64,000 bases of DNA, taken from the NCBI GenBank assembly GCA_028818755.1, contig JAPPNF010000156.1:137167-201166 (forward strand). Direction: 5' to 3'. Source of the DNA: Deltaproteobacteria bacterium (GTDB lineage Bacteria; Desulfobacterota; Binatia; UBA9968; JAJDTQ01). The notes under the pieces are model-generated. The model did not search any database. It was given only the letters and a program-made list of their open reading frames with translations, and was not told the origin of the DNA. Below, piece by piece: positions 48,223 to 56,585 of the stretch; position 1 is the stretch's first letter, and each line of letters begins with the position of its first letter. The translations under genes and the position numbers were made by a program.

Positions 48223-49263
48223 ATGATCGAGGATTTCGAGACAGGTATCGAGAACTGCGTCGCGAGGTGCGCCAGGGTCGAGCGGAGTCAGAGCGTGCAC
48301 ATCGTTACGGAAGAAGGGGCCGCGGACACGGCAGTGGTCGAGGCGTTGACCGAGTCAGTGCGGGGCCTGGGTGGGGACGTTCACGTGGTGAACGGCCCGG
48401 TCATCCCCAAGGACCGGCCTCAGGAGATTCCGCCCTCCGTGCTGGACGCGTACCGGCGTGCAGACGTGCTGTTCGCGCACTACCCGTCGCTCAAGCGGGA
48501 GGCCCTGCATCCCCATTTCCCGGGAGAATCCCGGGTACGGGTGCCGAACCGCGCGCGGACCGTTTCCCTCATGTCGTCGGAGTGGGCGGGTTTTCCCTAC
48601 TCCGTGCAACGGGCTCTCGCCACCACCCTCGATACCCTGTCGGCACCCGGAAAGGCGTGGCGCGTCACCAGTCCCAACGGTACGGACGTCAGGGGAACAT
48701 TCGGCTCGCGTGAAAGCACAGTGGCCCAAGCTTACTTCGTCGAGGACGAAGGCGGCCGGGCCCGGCGCAACTTCCCCGGCGGCGTCCACAGCCCGGTGGT
48801 GGCGGTGGCTACGGAGGGAATGATCGTGGCCGACCACATCGCGGGTTTCGGCGGCATGCCGGACCGCCTGCGGCTGGAGTTGAAGGGGGGACGCGTGGTC
48901 TCGATCGAGGGCGGTGACCCGGAAGGGCCCATGCACGAAGCACTGGGTGGTACGGACGGCTTCATCGACTCATGGCACGCCGGCGTCAACCCCAAGACCA
49001 TCGTGCCGGTGGCCCGGGCCGACAATCCCGTGCAGTGGTACAGCTATTCCCATTGCAGCCCGATGATCGTGCACTTCCACGTGGGACGGTCGCACGCCCC
49101 CGTGGACGTCGCCTGTTTCGATCAGACCATCGAGATAGACGGCCGGACGGTATACGAGGAGGGCGGGCTCACCATCTGGGACGAACCCGACGTCGATAGC
49201 GCCGTCAACGCCTCCGGGATGGCCGACTCGATGATGGTGAATACGCCGATGACGCGAAACTGA
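48223..49263 (+). CDS. M29-type aminopeptidase-like protein (also related to NicX-type dioxygenases)
   Basis: 346 residues. Features include AHYPSLKREALHPHFPGESR, the RVTSPNGTDVRG strand-turn found in M29 (aminopeptidase T/PepS) proteins, a DGFIDSWHAGVNPKTIVP motif with His near the C-terminus, and SHCSPMIVHFHVG with further His residues. 2,5-dihydroxypyridine dioxygenase (NicX) shares this fold, so peptidase or ring-cleavage activity are both possible. AGGAGG precedes the ATG by 8 bases. It sits between toxin-antitoxin fragments and before an amidohydrolase with which it could share a pathway. Confidence 0.7.
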   Translation: MIEDFETGIENCVARCARVERSQSVHIVTEEGAADTAVVEALTESVRGLGGDVHVVNGPVIPKDRPQEIPPSVLDAYRRADVLFAHYPSLKREALHPHFPGESRVRVPNRARTVSLMSSEWAGFPYSVQRALATTLDTLSAPGKAWRVTSPNGTDVRGTFGSRESTVAQAYFVEDEGGRARRNFPGGVHSPVVAVATEGMIVADHIAGFGGMPDRLRLELKGGRVVSIEGGDPEGPMHEALGGTDGFIDSWHAGVNPKTIVPVARADNPVQWYSYSHCSPMIVHFHVGRSHAPVDVACFDQTIEIDGRTVYEEGGLTIWDEPDVDSAVNASGMADSMMVNTPMTRN

Positions 49264-49309
49264 AGGCCGTGCGCGCAATCGTCATTCCTTCCAGGTAGAG
49301 GTTGACGCC

Positions 49310-49553
49310 ATGGTTAATGATGTCGCCATGCGGACCACGGTAACTATCGATGATGACGTCTTGGCGGTTGCGCGGGCGCTTTCGGAGCGTCGTGGCATCA
49401 GCCTCGGGAGCGCTCTGTCAGAGCTCGCGCGCCGCGGGTTCAGAGGGACGGCGGCAGCGCGTAACGACGATGATGGCGTCCCGGTGTTTCATGTACGCGC
49501 CGATGCGGAGCCCATCACAAGAGAAGACCGTCCACAGGGCGCTCAACGAGTAG
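49310..49553 (+). pseudogene. VapB-type antitoxin with single-base frameshift
   Basis: The protein starts MRTTVTIDDDVLAVARALSE (ATG 49310 or 49328) and continues GISLGSALSELARRGFRGTA, a ribbon-helix-helix VapB-type antitoxin. It runs well to PIT (about 49516). The expected end, EKTVHRALNE-stop (tag 49551-49553), is in another frame: one extra A near 49519 causes the shift. As written, translation reads on into the VapC remnant and ends at 49639. The DNA-binding part survives. Confidence 0.7.
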
Positions 49554-49555
49554 CC

Positions 49556-49639
49556 GTGACGGCGTTGCTCGATGTCAATGTGGTGATCGCGCTGGCGTCG
49601 CCCAACCACCTTTATCATGAAGCACGGCGGAAGCGATGA
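49556..49639 (+). pseudogene. VapC-type PIN toxin, truncated to its first 27 residues
   Basis: GTG 49556 opens VTALLDVNVVIALASPNHLY, the standard VapC N-terminus with the first catalytic Asp (LLDVNV). After HEARRKR it stops at TGA. Intact VapC proteins have about 130-150 residues, so the three other acidic residues are gone. It is fused in frame to the shifted antitoxin. The deletion end is just upstream of the amidohydrolase leader. Confidence 0.72.
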
Positions 49640-49682
49640 GGGTGCGTGTGTTCGCCTGAGCAGGGACGACGAAGGAGGTACG

Positions 49683-50567
49683 ATGGTCATCGACATACAC
49701 CGCCATTTCTGGCGCGGGAATCAGCGCTACTACGACCCGCAGGCATCCGCAGAAGCGCCGGCGCCCGCCAAGCCCGACTGGGAGGAGACGACGCGCGAGC
49801 TGGTGGAGGAGATGGCTGCCTCCGGCGTGGATGCGTCCGTGATGCTGATAGCAGACTATGGCGACCGCCTCGGCACTCCGTATTTCCCCATCGACCAGGA
49901 GAACTGGATCCTCGCCCAGGCCCAGGAGCGTCACCCGGAGCAGATCATCGCGTTCTACGGCATCGACCCGCGGCGTCCGGGAGCGCCCGAGAAGTTCGAG
50001 CGTGCCATCGAGGAGTGGGGTATGCACGGCATCAAGCTCCACGCCACCGCTGGCTACTTCCCCCACGACCGGGTCTGCTACCCCATCTACGAGATCTGCA
50101 TCAAGCACGACGTGCCCGTGCTGCATCACTCCGGCGAGCGTTTTCACCCGCTGCTTTACAGCCGTTTCACGCATCCCCTGGAGTTCGACCAGGTAGCCGT
50201 CGACTTCCCTCGCCTGAAGATGATCCTGGGCCACGCCGGCGGCCTGTGGTGGGAGGACTGCGCCACCATCGCGCGCGTCCACGAGAACGTGGTGGTGGAC
50301 TTGGCCGAATGGCAGACGAAGCTGCGCGACAAACCCGGAGAGACGCTCGCCGCCCTGGACCACATGCGCGATTTCCTTGGTGCCGAACGAATCCTCTGGG
50401 GCACCGACTTCCCGCACATGCGCCAGCAGATGTCCCTCAAGGACACTGTCGACATCTACCGCCGGCTCCCTGTCCTGGCCAAGGAGCACGGCTACCGGTT
50501 CACCGATAGTGAGGTCGAGGCGATGCTGGGTGGGAATGCCGTGAGGATACTGAAGCAAGGCGCGTGA
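49683..50567 (+). CDS. Amidohydrolase family protein (ACMSD-like)
   Basis: 294 residues. Metal-binding HxH in VIDIHRHFW at the N-terminus, later His in LHHSGERFHP and MILGHAGGLWWED, and the Asp in RILWGTDFPH, as in amidohydrolase-2 (ACMSD/decarboxylase) enzymes. It would hydrolyse or decarboxylate a small cyclic acid. AAGGAGGT precedes ATG 49683; the open frame upstream of it belongs to the VapC relic. Possible partner of the M29/NicX-like gene. Confidence 0.86.
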   Translation: MVIDIHRHFWRGNQRYYDPQASAEAPAPAKPDWEETTRELVEEMAASGVDASVMLIADYGDRLGTPYFPIDQENWILAQAQERHPEQIIAFYGIDPRRPGAPEKFERAIEEWGMHGIKLHATAGYFPHDRVCYPIYEICIKHDVPVLHHSGERFHPLLYSRFTHPLEFDQVAVDFPRLKMILGHAGGLWWEDCATIARVHENVVVDLAEWQTKLRDKPGETLAALDHMRDFLGAERILWGTDFPHMRQQMSLKDTVDIYRRLPVLAKEHGYRFTDSEVEAMLGGNAVRILKQGA

Positions 50568-50647
50568 CGGCGCACGTTCAGGCGGGTTCTTGACGAGAGC
50601 TCTTCCTTGGTCCAAACTGTAAGTAAGACTCGGTAATAGGAGTGGAA

Positions 50648-50905
50648 ATGCCCCGAACGACCAAAACCGTCACGTTCTCCCTTTCCCCGGCAATTGCCGA
50701 CCGGGTCGACCAAGCGATGAAGCAGCAGGGACGGAGCAGGAGCGAGTTGGTTCGGGAAGCCTTGCTTCGCTACCTGGAGGAGTGTGAGTGGCGGCAACTG
50801 TTCCAATACGGAGAACAGCGCGCGAGGTCTTTGGGCATCGGCCCTGAAGATGTTTTGCCACTGGTTGAAGAGTACCGGGCCGAAGTCCGTCCCTCTCGGA
50901 CATGA
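50648..50905 (+). CDS. Ribbon-helix-helix antitoxin
   Basis: 85 residues, PRTTKTVTFSLSPAIADRVD and QQGRSRSELVREALLRYLEE, a CopG/RHH DNA-binding domain, then a helical tail for toxin binding. The stop overlaps the toxin start (ATGA). AGGAG precedes the ATG at 50648. A truncated relative lies at 47418-47498. Expected to repress the operon and block the PIN toxin. Confidence 0.85.
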   Translation: MPRTTKTVTFSLSPAIADRVDQAMKQQGRSRSELVREALLRYLEECEWRQLFQYGEQRARSLGIGPEDVLPLVEEYRAEVRPSRT

Positions 50906-51306
50906 GGGTCGTTCTGGATACCAACGTTGTTGTGTCCGGTATGAATTTTCCCGGAAACGAGCGCTTGGTCCTGGAACTGGCGTTACGTGGGCGGTTTGAG
51001 TTGTACCTTTCTGCCTTCATCCTGGAAGAAGTGGCGGGGGTATTGGGCCGCAAGTTCGGTTGGGACGAAGATCGTGTGAACGAGGCTCGCCGTACACTGG
51101 AAAAGGTCGCCATCGTCATCGAACCCCGGCAGTTGCCGGACGTGATCCGCGCCAACGAAGCGGACAATCGCATTCTGGAGTGCGCCACGGAAGCCTCCGC
51201 CGACTATCTGGTGACGGGCGACCGCAAGCACTTGTTGCCCCTTGAGGAACATCGGGGCGTGAGGATACTAAATGCTCCGCGGTTCCTGTCTGTCCTTGAG
51301 TCGTAG
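50902..51306 (+). CDS. PIN-domain type II toxin
   Basis: 134 residues. MRVVLDTNVVVSGMNFPGNE contains the first Asp of the PIN active site, FILEEVAGVLGRKFGWDEDR the Glu, and EADNRILECATEASADYLVT-GDRKHLL the later Asp residues. This is the putative-toxin PIN family (COG1569-like). The four acidic positions are intact, so the toxin should be an active ribonuclease held by the upstream antitoxin. Confidence 0.85.
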   Translation: MRVVLDTNVVVSGMNFPGNERLVLELALRGRFELYLSAFILEEVAGVLGRKFGWDEDRVNEARRTLEKVAIVIEPRQLPDVIRANEADNRILECATEASADYLVTGDRKHLLPLEEHRGVRILNAPRFLSVLES

Positions 51307-51381
51307 TTAAGGGACTGCCTCTTCAACGAAGAACGCCCGGCGCCTTTGTGCGGCCCTAACCAGAACGAATGGACCAGACGC

Positions 51382-52194
51382 TCAGCGCAGCTCGGGATAG
51401 CCCTGGGCGGCGGCGAGGCGTTGGAACTCGATAATCCGGTCGTACGCGGAAAGCGGAAGGATCTCCACGCCGTCGATGAACACCGCGGCGCCGGCGGCGC
51501 GGACCTCCGGCTCCTCGAAGGCGTCCAGGAGCGCGTTCTGCAATTGCCCGATTCGATTCGGATCGCTCCCGGTCCGCGTCACGAAGGGAATTCCGGGGGC
51601 ACGCGCGCTGTAGCAGAGCCGGCGGGTCTCTTCGAGTAGTGATGGGTGGTAGCGTTGGAGAAGGGCATACGTGACGCAGTCGATGGCGGCGACGTCGGCC
51701 TCGCCCCGGGCGACCGCGGTGACGCTGGCGGGGTGGGAGCCGCTCGTGACGACCCGCGAGAAGAAGCGGCCCCGGCGGCTCAACGGAGCCACCAGCGCCC
51801 GTAGCGCGTTCACGCCCGAGTGGGACTCCGGGTAGTTGACCACGCACACCGCACCGCGCAGATCCGAGAGTTCGGTGACGCGGGAATCCTCGGCGACGAG
51901 GACCACGCTAGAGTATAGGCATCCGTCGCAGCCGGGCGCGCTGTAAAGTGGCGTGGCCACCAGGGCGAGGGTCCCGGCATAGCGGCCGACGAGGTCGGCC
52001 CCGCAGCACTGGCTGAGCAGCAGCCCCGGATCGGTCCAGAGCTCGTGAACGCCCCGGGATCGGTCGAGGGCCGCAGGAACCCCTTCCAGTCCAGCCGTTT
52101 GCAGCTTTCGCGCGACACTGCTCCAGAGGATTTCGTGGGCGCCGCGCACCTCCTCGAAGTCGTACATCGGGAAGCTCGCCGAGAGTGTCATCAT
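51382..52194 (-). CDS. PhnD/SsuA-type substrate-binding protein
   Basis: About 270 residues, starting at one of two ATGs (52194 or 52191). LVATPLYSAPGCDGCLYSSV, VNYPESHSGVNALRALV and SGSHPASVTAVARGEADVAA-IDCVTYALL match phosphate/phosphonate-type periplasmic binding proteins. It lacks a visible signal peptide with this start and no ABC permease is nearby, so it may be a cytoplasmic sensor-like or orphan form. Four cysteines (SQCCGAD, GCDGCLY) are unusual. Confidence 0.7.
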   Translation of the reverse strand: MMTLSASFPMYDFEEVRGAHEILWSSVARKLQTAGLEGVPAALDRSRGVHELWTDPGLLLSQCCGADLVGRYAGTLALVATPLYSAPGCDGCLYSSVVLVAEDSRVTELSDLRGAVCVVNYPESHSGVNALRALVAPLSRRGRFFSRVVTSGSHPASVTAVARGEADVAAIDCVTYALLQRYHPSLLEETRRLCYSARAPGIPFVTRTGSDPNRIGQLQNALLDAFEEPEVRAAGAAVFIDGVEILPLSAYDRIIEFQRLAAAQGYPELR

Positions 52195-52309
52195 GTTGCC
52201 GTATACACGTCCGTGATCCTCTACATCAAGAAACAAGAGCTTTGCTCCCTTTCGGCGCCCGTGGTACCGTGCGGTTGCGAACGGGATTCCCCAGGCCAAG
52301 GAGGTTCCG

Positions 52310-52684
52310 ATGGCTATCGAACTGAACCACACGATCGTGCCCGTAAGGGACAAGGAGGAGTCGGCCCGCTTCTACGAGACGATCTTCGGGTTCGCGCACC
52401 AGGAGCCCATGGGCCATTTCCAGCCGATTCACCTCGCCTCCCAGTCACTGACCCTGGACCTCGACAACCGTGAGGTGGTGGAGCACCATCACTATGCCTT
52501 CAAGGTGAGCGAGCCGGAGTTCGACGAGATCTTCGGGCGCATCAGGGAAGCCGGTCTCAAGTACGGCAGCGGACCGAGGTCCTCCGCCGACATGGAGATC
52601 AACACCCGGAACGGCGGGCGCGGGGTCTATTTCAGGGATCCCAGCGGCCACCTGCTGGAGCTGATTACGCGCGACTACGCGTGA
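52310..52684 (+). CDS. VOC family protein (glyoxalase/bleomycin resistance/dioxygenase superfamily)
   Basis: 124 residues forming two beta-alpha-beta-beta-beta units: LNHTIVPVRDKEESARFYET, a metal-ligand-like His in EHHHYAFKVSE, and VYFRDPSGHLLELITRDYA with the C-terminal Glu. AAGGAGG precedes the ATG. It could be a lyase, dioxygenase or binding protein; substrate unknown. Confidence 0.85.
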   Translation: MAIELNHTIVPVRDKEESARFYETIFGFAHQEPMGHFQPIHLASQSLTLDLDNREVVEHHHYAFKVSEPEFDEIFGRIREAGLKYGSGPRSSADMEINTRNGGRGVYFRDPSGHLLELITRDYA

Positions 52685-52690
52685 CGCCTG

Positions 52691-52753
52691 GCGCCCTTCG
52701 ACTTCGCTTCGCGAAGCTTGTCCTGAGCTTGTCGAAGGGCTCAGGGCGAACGG
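52691..52753. repeat. Inverted repeat, family A copy 4 (rearranged)
   Basis: GCGCCCTTCGACTTCGCTTC continues as a variant of the family A arm and includes CCCTTCGAC paired with GTCGAAGGG, ending GGGCGAACGG. It has one half of the family layout with an internal hairpin. It sits between the convergent VOC and MFS genes and could act as a two-way terminator. Confidence 0.7.
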
Positions 52754-52770
52754 AGTTCTACACCAACCCG

Positions 52771-53973
52771 CTAAGGCCGCGCGGGCTCCGGCAGCGGGGC
52801 GTCGTCGGAGCGGATGGCGATGTAGACGAGGGCGGCCGACGCCAGCAGGATCAGGCTCATGATCTGCAGGAAGCCGTCGTAACTGCCGTACACGTCGAAG
52901 TAGACGCCGGCCAGGAAGGGTCCTCCGGCGGAGCCGACTTGGTGCACAAGGAAGCTCAGGCCCATGATGAGTCCCGCGAGTCTCGGCCCCACCATCTCGA
53001 AGAACATGACGTTCTGAACTCCGATGGTGCCGAAGGTCGGCCCCATGGCCAGCGCCACCACGATGTAGAAGGTCAACGGGTTGGAGAAGTCGGCGGACAT
53101 GGCGAGGGTACCCAGGCCGCGAAAAATGTAAGTGAGGGCCAGCGCCTGGTGGCGGCCGTAGCGGTCGGAGAGCCAGCCGAAGGCCACCGCGGAGACGGCG
53201 GCGGCGACTCCGAAGACGGAAACGGCGGTGGCTCCGACTACGGGATCGAAGTCCTTGCTCGCCGCGATCCCCACTAGGTGCACGCTCTGGAACAGCGCCA
53301 TGCCGCAGGAGAACCGCGCCGCGAACAGCAGCAGCATCGAGCGGTCCCGCAGGTAGGGGAGGCAGCTTGACCAGCTCGCGGCCTCGCGCTGGCTCGAGGA
53401 GGACGGGGCCGGATCGCGCGCGCCGATCCAGCCGAACGGGAAGGCCACTCCCAGGAGCAGGATCCCGCAGAACATGGCCGCCATGCGCCAGTCGTAGTTC
53501 ACGATGATGTAGTGCAGCGGGTACGCCAGAAAGAAGGGGCTCAACGGCGACGCCGTCTGGACGATGCTGACCGCCAGGCCGCGACTCTTGGCGTCGTAGT
53601 GCTTCGCCACAAGGAGCGAGATGATCACCAGACCGCAGGCACCCTTGGCCATGCCGGTCATGATCCCGAAGGTGAGACTGAGCTGCCACAGGTTCTGCGA
53701 TAGTCCCATGCCGAAGAAACCGGCGGCCATGAGGAGCACCCCGCCGAGAATCACCGGGCGGGTGCCGAGGTCGTCCGCCTTCTTGCCGAACAGCACTCCG
53801 CCGATGGCCCAGCCCAGCATCGCGAACACGTAGGGAATCGTCGCGGTGGCGCGCGACCAGTCGAACGTTGCTTCGATGGGGGTGAGGAACAGGCTGAACG
53901 CGTTCATGCTGATGGACGTGATCACCACGGTCGCGGCGGACATGACTACGATGACGATACGCGGGAGCCGCAT
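52771..53973 (-). CDS. MFS transporter
   Basis: 400 residues with about 12 helices. MRLPRIVIVVMSAATVVITS at the start, the loop FGKKADDLGTRPVILGG after helix 2, and DRYGRHQALALTYIFRG between helices 8 and 9. ATG 53973 was taken because it starts directly before the first helix. It follows the amidohydrolase on the same strand (132 bases), so transport of that enzyme's substrate is possible. Not a close paralogue of the triplet at 26-30 kb. Confidence 0.87.
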   Translation of the reverse strand: MRLPRIVIVVMSAATVVITSISMNAFSLFLTPIEATFDWSRATATIPYVFAMLGWAIGGVLFGKKADDLGTRPVILGGVLLMAAGFFGMGLSQNLWQLSLTFGIMTGMAKGACGLVIISLLVAKHYDAKSRGLAVSIVQTASPLSPFFLAYPLHYIIVNYDWRMAAMFCGILLLGVAFPFGWIGARDPAPSSSSQREAASWSSCLPYLRDRSMLLLFAARFSCGMALFQSVHLVGIAASKDFDPVVGATAVSVFGVAAAVSAVAFGWLSDRYGRHQALALTYIFRGLGTLAMSADFSNPLTFYIVVALAMGPTFGTIGVQNVMFFEMVGPRLAGLIMGLSFLVHQVGSAGGPFLAGVYFDVYGSYDGFLQIMSLILLASAALVYIAIRSDDAPLPEPARP

Positions 53974-54105
53974 TTCTGTCTCAGGATGGGGCGAAGAGGT
54001 TTCCCGTTGCGTTGACGTGATGTGCGCGGGCGGTGCCGGCCCGGGCGCCGGCGCCGTTGAATTCCGCCCGGACCTCAACGGCCCGGGCGGGTGTGTGTTC
54101 CACTC

Positions 54106-55194
54106 CTACAGGCCGTAGAGCGCCTTGGGATTGTGGTGGAGGATGTTGTCCTTCCGCTCCTGGCTGACGTCGTCCATCTTCTTGAAGTCGAGGATGGCGT
54201 CCATCTCGCTGGACGGATCGGTGTGGCCGTAGTCGGTGCCGATGACCAGGTTGCCCTCGCCCGAGTACTTGAGGACATACGGGATGTCGTCGTTGGTCTG
54301 GCAGGTGACGTAGATGCCGTACTCCTCGAAGAGGTCCTTGGGAAACTCGCGTCCCGCCGCCGCATAACGGTTCTCGCTCTCCAGGTAGATCCATGGCACC
54401 CACTGGGAGGAGGCTTCGATGAACCCCCACCGGAGCTTCGGGAAGACCTGGGGAATCTCGCTCATGATCAGGCCCAGGCACGAGGTGACCGTGGGCGCCC
54501 GGAACATGGCGAAACGGCCGGCCGCGGTCGGGCGGTAGGTGTCGCAGTTGACCGGGTTGCCGTTGGCGATGTGCACGGCTATGGCCATGTCCAGATCGCT
54601 GGCCGCCTGGTAGACGGGGTAGAAGTACGGGTCGGTCATGTCCCGATCCCCTTCCAGCGGGCGTATGCACACGGCCACCGCGCCGTCCTCCTTGGCCTGC
54701 TTCATCTGCGCGGCGGCCTCGTCCAGCGCCAGCACGGGCACGACGCAGGACCAGCGCAGCCGGCCCTCGCTCTGCCGGTAGATGTCCCCCAGCCACCGGT
54801 TCCAGCTCCGGCACAGGGCGGCTTCCGTGTCCGGATGGGTGGTGATCTGCTCTATCCAGAAGGTGTTGTGAAGCACCTGGACGTCGACGTCCAACTTGTC
54901 CATGTGATCGAGCCTGAGCTGGACGTCGTCCAGTTCCCGGGCCGCCTTGGGTGACTCCACGTTCCTTCCGAACTGGTCCGACAGATCCCGGAGCTGTTGC
55001 TCGCTGTAGGTGGGGAAGCGGAACCCGCGGATCTTCTCGTCGATGATCCAGTATTGCTTGGTTGGGTTGTCAGGCGACGCGAAGAGCTGTGGCCGGAACT
55101 TTTCCTCGGACGGCTCCAGATAGTCCCACGTGCGTTCCGTTTCGATCACGTGGGCGTCCGCATCGATGACCGGGAGCTTTTCTTGACTGGACAT
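54106..55194 (-). CDS. Amidohydrolase family protein
   Basis: 362 residues. VIDADAHVIETERTWDYLEP is the metal-binding start typical of the ACMSD-like group. IAVHIANGNPVNCDTYRPTA follows in the middle, then LRWGFIEASSQWVPWI and the C-terminal NLVIGTDYGHTDPSSEMDAI with the conserved Asp. AAGGAG precedes ATG 55194 by 8 bases. Probably decarboxylates or hydrolyses an aromatic acid, together with the MFS carrier downstream. Confidence 0.86.
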   Translation of the reverse strand: MSSQEKLPVIDADAHVIETERTWDYLEPSEEKFRPQLFASPDNPTKQYWIIDEKIRGFRFPTYSEQQLRDLSDQFGRNVESPKAARELDDVQLRLDHMDKLDVDVQVLHNTFWIEQITTHPDTEAALCRSWNRWLGDIYRQSEGRLRWSCVVPVLALDEAAAQMKQAKEDGAVAVCIRPLEGDRDMTDPYFYPVYQAASDLDMAIAVHIANGNPVNCDTYRPTAAGRFAMFRAPTVTSCLGLIMSEIPQVFPKLRWGFIEASSQWVPWIYLESENRYAAAGREFPKDLFEEYGIYVTCQTNDDIPYVLKYSGEGNLVIGTDYGHTDPSSEMDAILDFKKMDDVSQERKDNILHHNPKALYGL

Positions 55195-55412
55195 GGCGCG
55201 ACTCCTTGTATGCGGCCAGGGTATCCCGGACCGCAAGAGCTGTTCCCGACGCTTACAGGCCCGCGGTGCGTCTTCAATGTTTAATTCGACCAATGGGCAT
55301 CGTTTGTCAACCGTTTCGCCGTCTCACTGTTCGCCTGAGGGACGGAGAGTAAGGTGGTCCTGGTTTGTAGGACAGGAAGGCGGCAAAGTTAAGGTGTATT
55401 CCAGACAGTGGA

Positions 55413-56000
55413 TCATGCCGCCAAGGTCCTGTTTAACACGACCTCACGTTCCGGTGGAACCGGTAGAGAGGGGGTGGAGCGGAAGGGCTTCTTTCGGGTC
55501 TCTGCTGGCAGCCCACGAACGTAGGCTTCGGCCGGGGTGAGCACCCGGCGGGTGGCCCAGTCCATGACCGCCACCAGGTACAGGAAGCCCTTATGCACGG
55601 GGATGTAAGTGATATCCGCTGTCCAGACATGGTTGGGCCGCTCAATGGCAAGTCTCTTGAGCAGGTAGGGGTAGACCCGGTGCTCCGGATGCGGCCGGGA
55701 GGTCCGGGGCTTCTGGTAGATGGTCTCCAGGCCCATCAGGCGCGTCAGTCGTCGCACCCGGTGACGCCCCACACGGACGCCTTCCCGGCGCAGATGACGG
55801 GCCATCTGGCGGCTGCCGTAGAACGGATACTCCAGGAACAACTCGTCGATGCGGCGCATCAACCCCCGGTTCTCCTCACTCTCCCCCTTGGGCTCGTGAT
55901 ACAGCGAGGACCGGCTCACTCCCAGCAGGTGGCATTGCCGGCTCAAGCTGAGATGGGGAGGGCCGGGCTCAATGAGAGCCCGACGCTCCCCTACGCTCAT
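55413..56000 (-). pseudogene. IS3-family transposase orfB with DDE core deleted
   Basis: SVGERRALIEPGPPHLSLSR, GVSRSSLYHEP, YPFYGSRQMARHLRREGVRV and ERPNHVWTADITYIPVHKGF are the normal N-terminal HTH and first catalytic-Asp region. After MDWATRRVL the frame jumps to TPAEAYVRGLP, the usual extreme C-terminus, so about 90-100 residues with the second Asp and the Glu are missing, in frame. The enzyme cannot be active. Confidence 0.8.
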
Positions 56001-56270
56001 CACTTGAGCCCGCGTGCCAAAAAATCCCGCTCCACCGTCAACTCCCCGATCTTCGCGTGCAGGTCCCGTATCTCCGTCTCGTGGTCCCCTCGCAACCCCT
56101 CCGTGAACACTTCCTTCATCCCTGCCACCGCCCGCTGCTTCCACGCGCTCACCCTGGTTCGGATGCACCTTGTGCCGCGTGGCGATCTCCTGAATCGTCT
56201 TGTCCCCCCTCAGCGTCTCCAACGCCACCTTCCCCTTGAAGTCCCCGCTGAACCGTCGCCTCGTGCTCAT
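56000..56270 (-). pseudogene. IS3-family transposase orfA with frameshift
   Basis: MSTRRRFSGDFKGKVALETL and QEIATRHKVHPNQ form the helix-turn-helix start. An extra G then shifts the frame near 56156; the continuation VSAWKQRAVAGMKEVFTEGL and ERDFLARGLK is in the next frame. The stop overlaps the orfB ATG by one base, the normal IS3 layout. Defective. Confidence 0.78.
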
Positions 56271-56585
56271 CGCGTATCCCTCCTTCTTCGGTGGAATACA
56301 CCTTAACAACCTGTCCGATTTCCTGGGACCACCTCAGAAACTGTCCGTGTTCCCTACCGCGTGGCCACACGCGGGTTTCAATTTAGCACCAGTGGTGGAC
56401 TGTCGAGCGTGAAACCTATTCGCAACATGTTGTAACCGAAGGTTAATACTCCTGAAATCCCTGTAACATACTGGTCGTCTAGACTTGGAGTGGTGACATG
56501 GTCTTGTGATCAGAGTCCGCGCCCGGATACGGGTCATGGTAAAGGGCCTCGTGATGCGAAAGAAACTAAGCCAAGGAGGTGAACC

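Larger units (their letters stand above)
55351..56336 (-). mobile_element. Decayed IS3-family insertion sequence
   Basis: Terminal inverted repeats are visible: the left end AAGGTGGTCC...GGACAG...TTAAGGTGTATTCC (55351-55413) and the complement of the right end (56294-56336) share GGTGGTCC, GGACAG and TTAAGGTGTATTCC. Between them are the orfA and orfB remnants. Internal loss makes it about 1.0 kb, shorter than typical IS3 elements of 1.2-1.5 kb. No clear target-site duplication was found. Confidence 0.75.
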
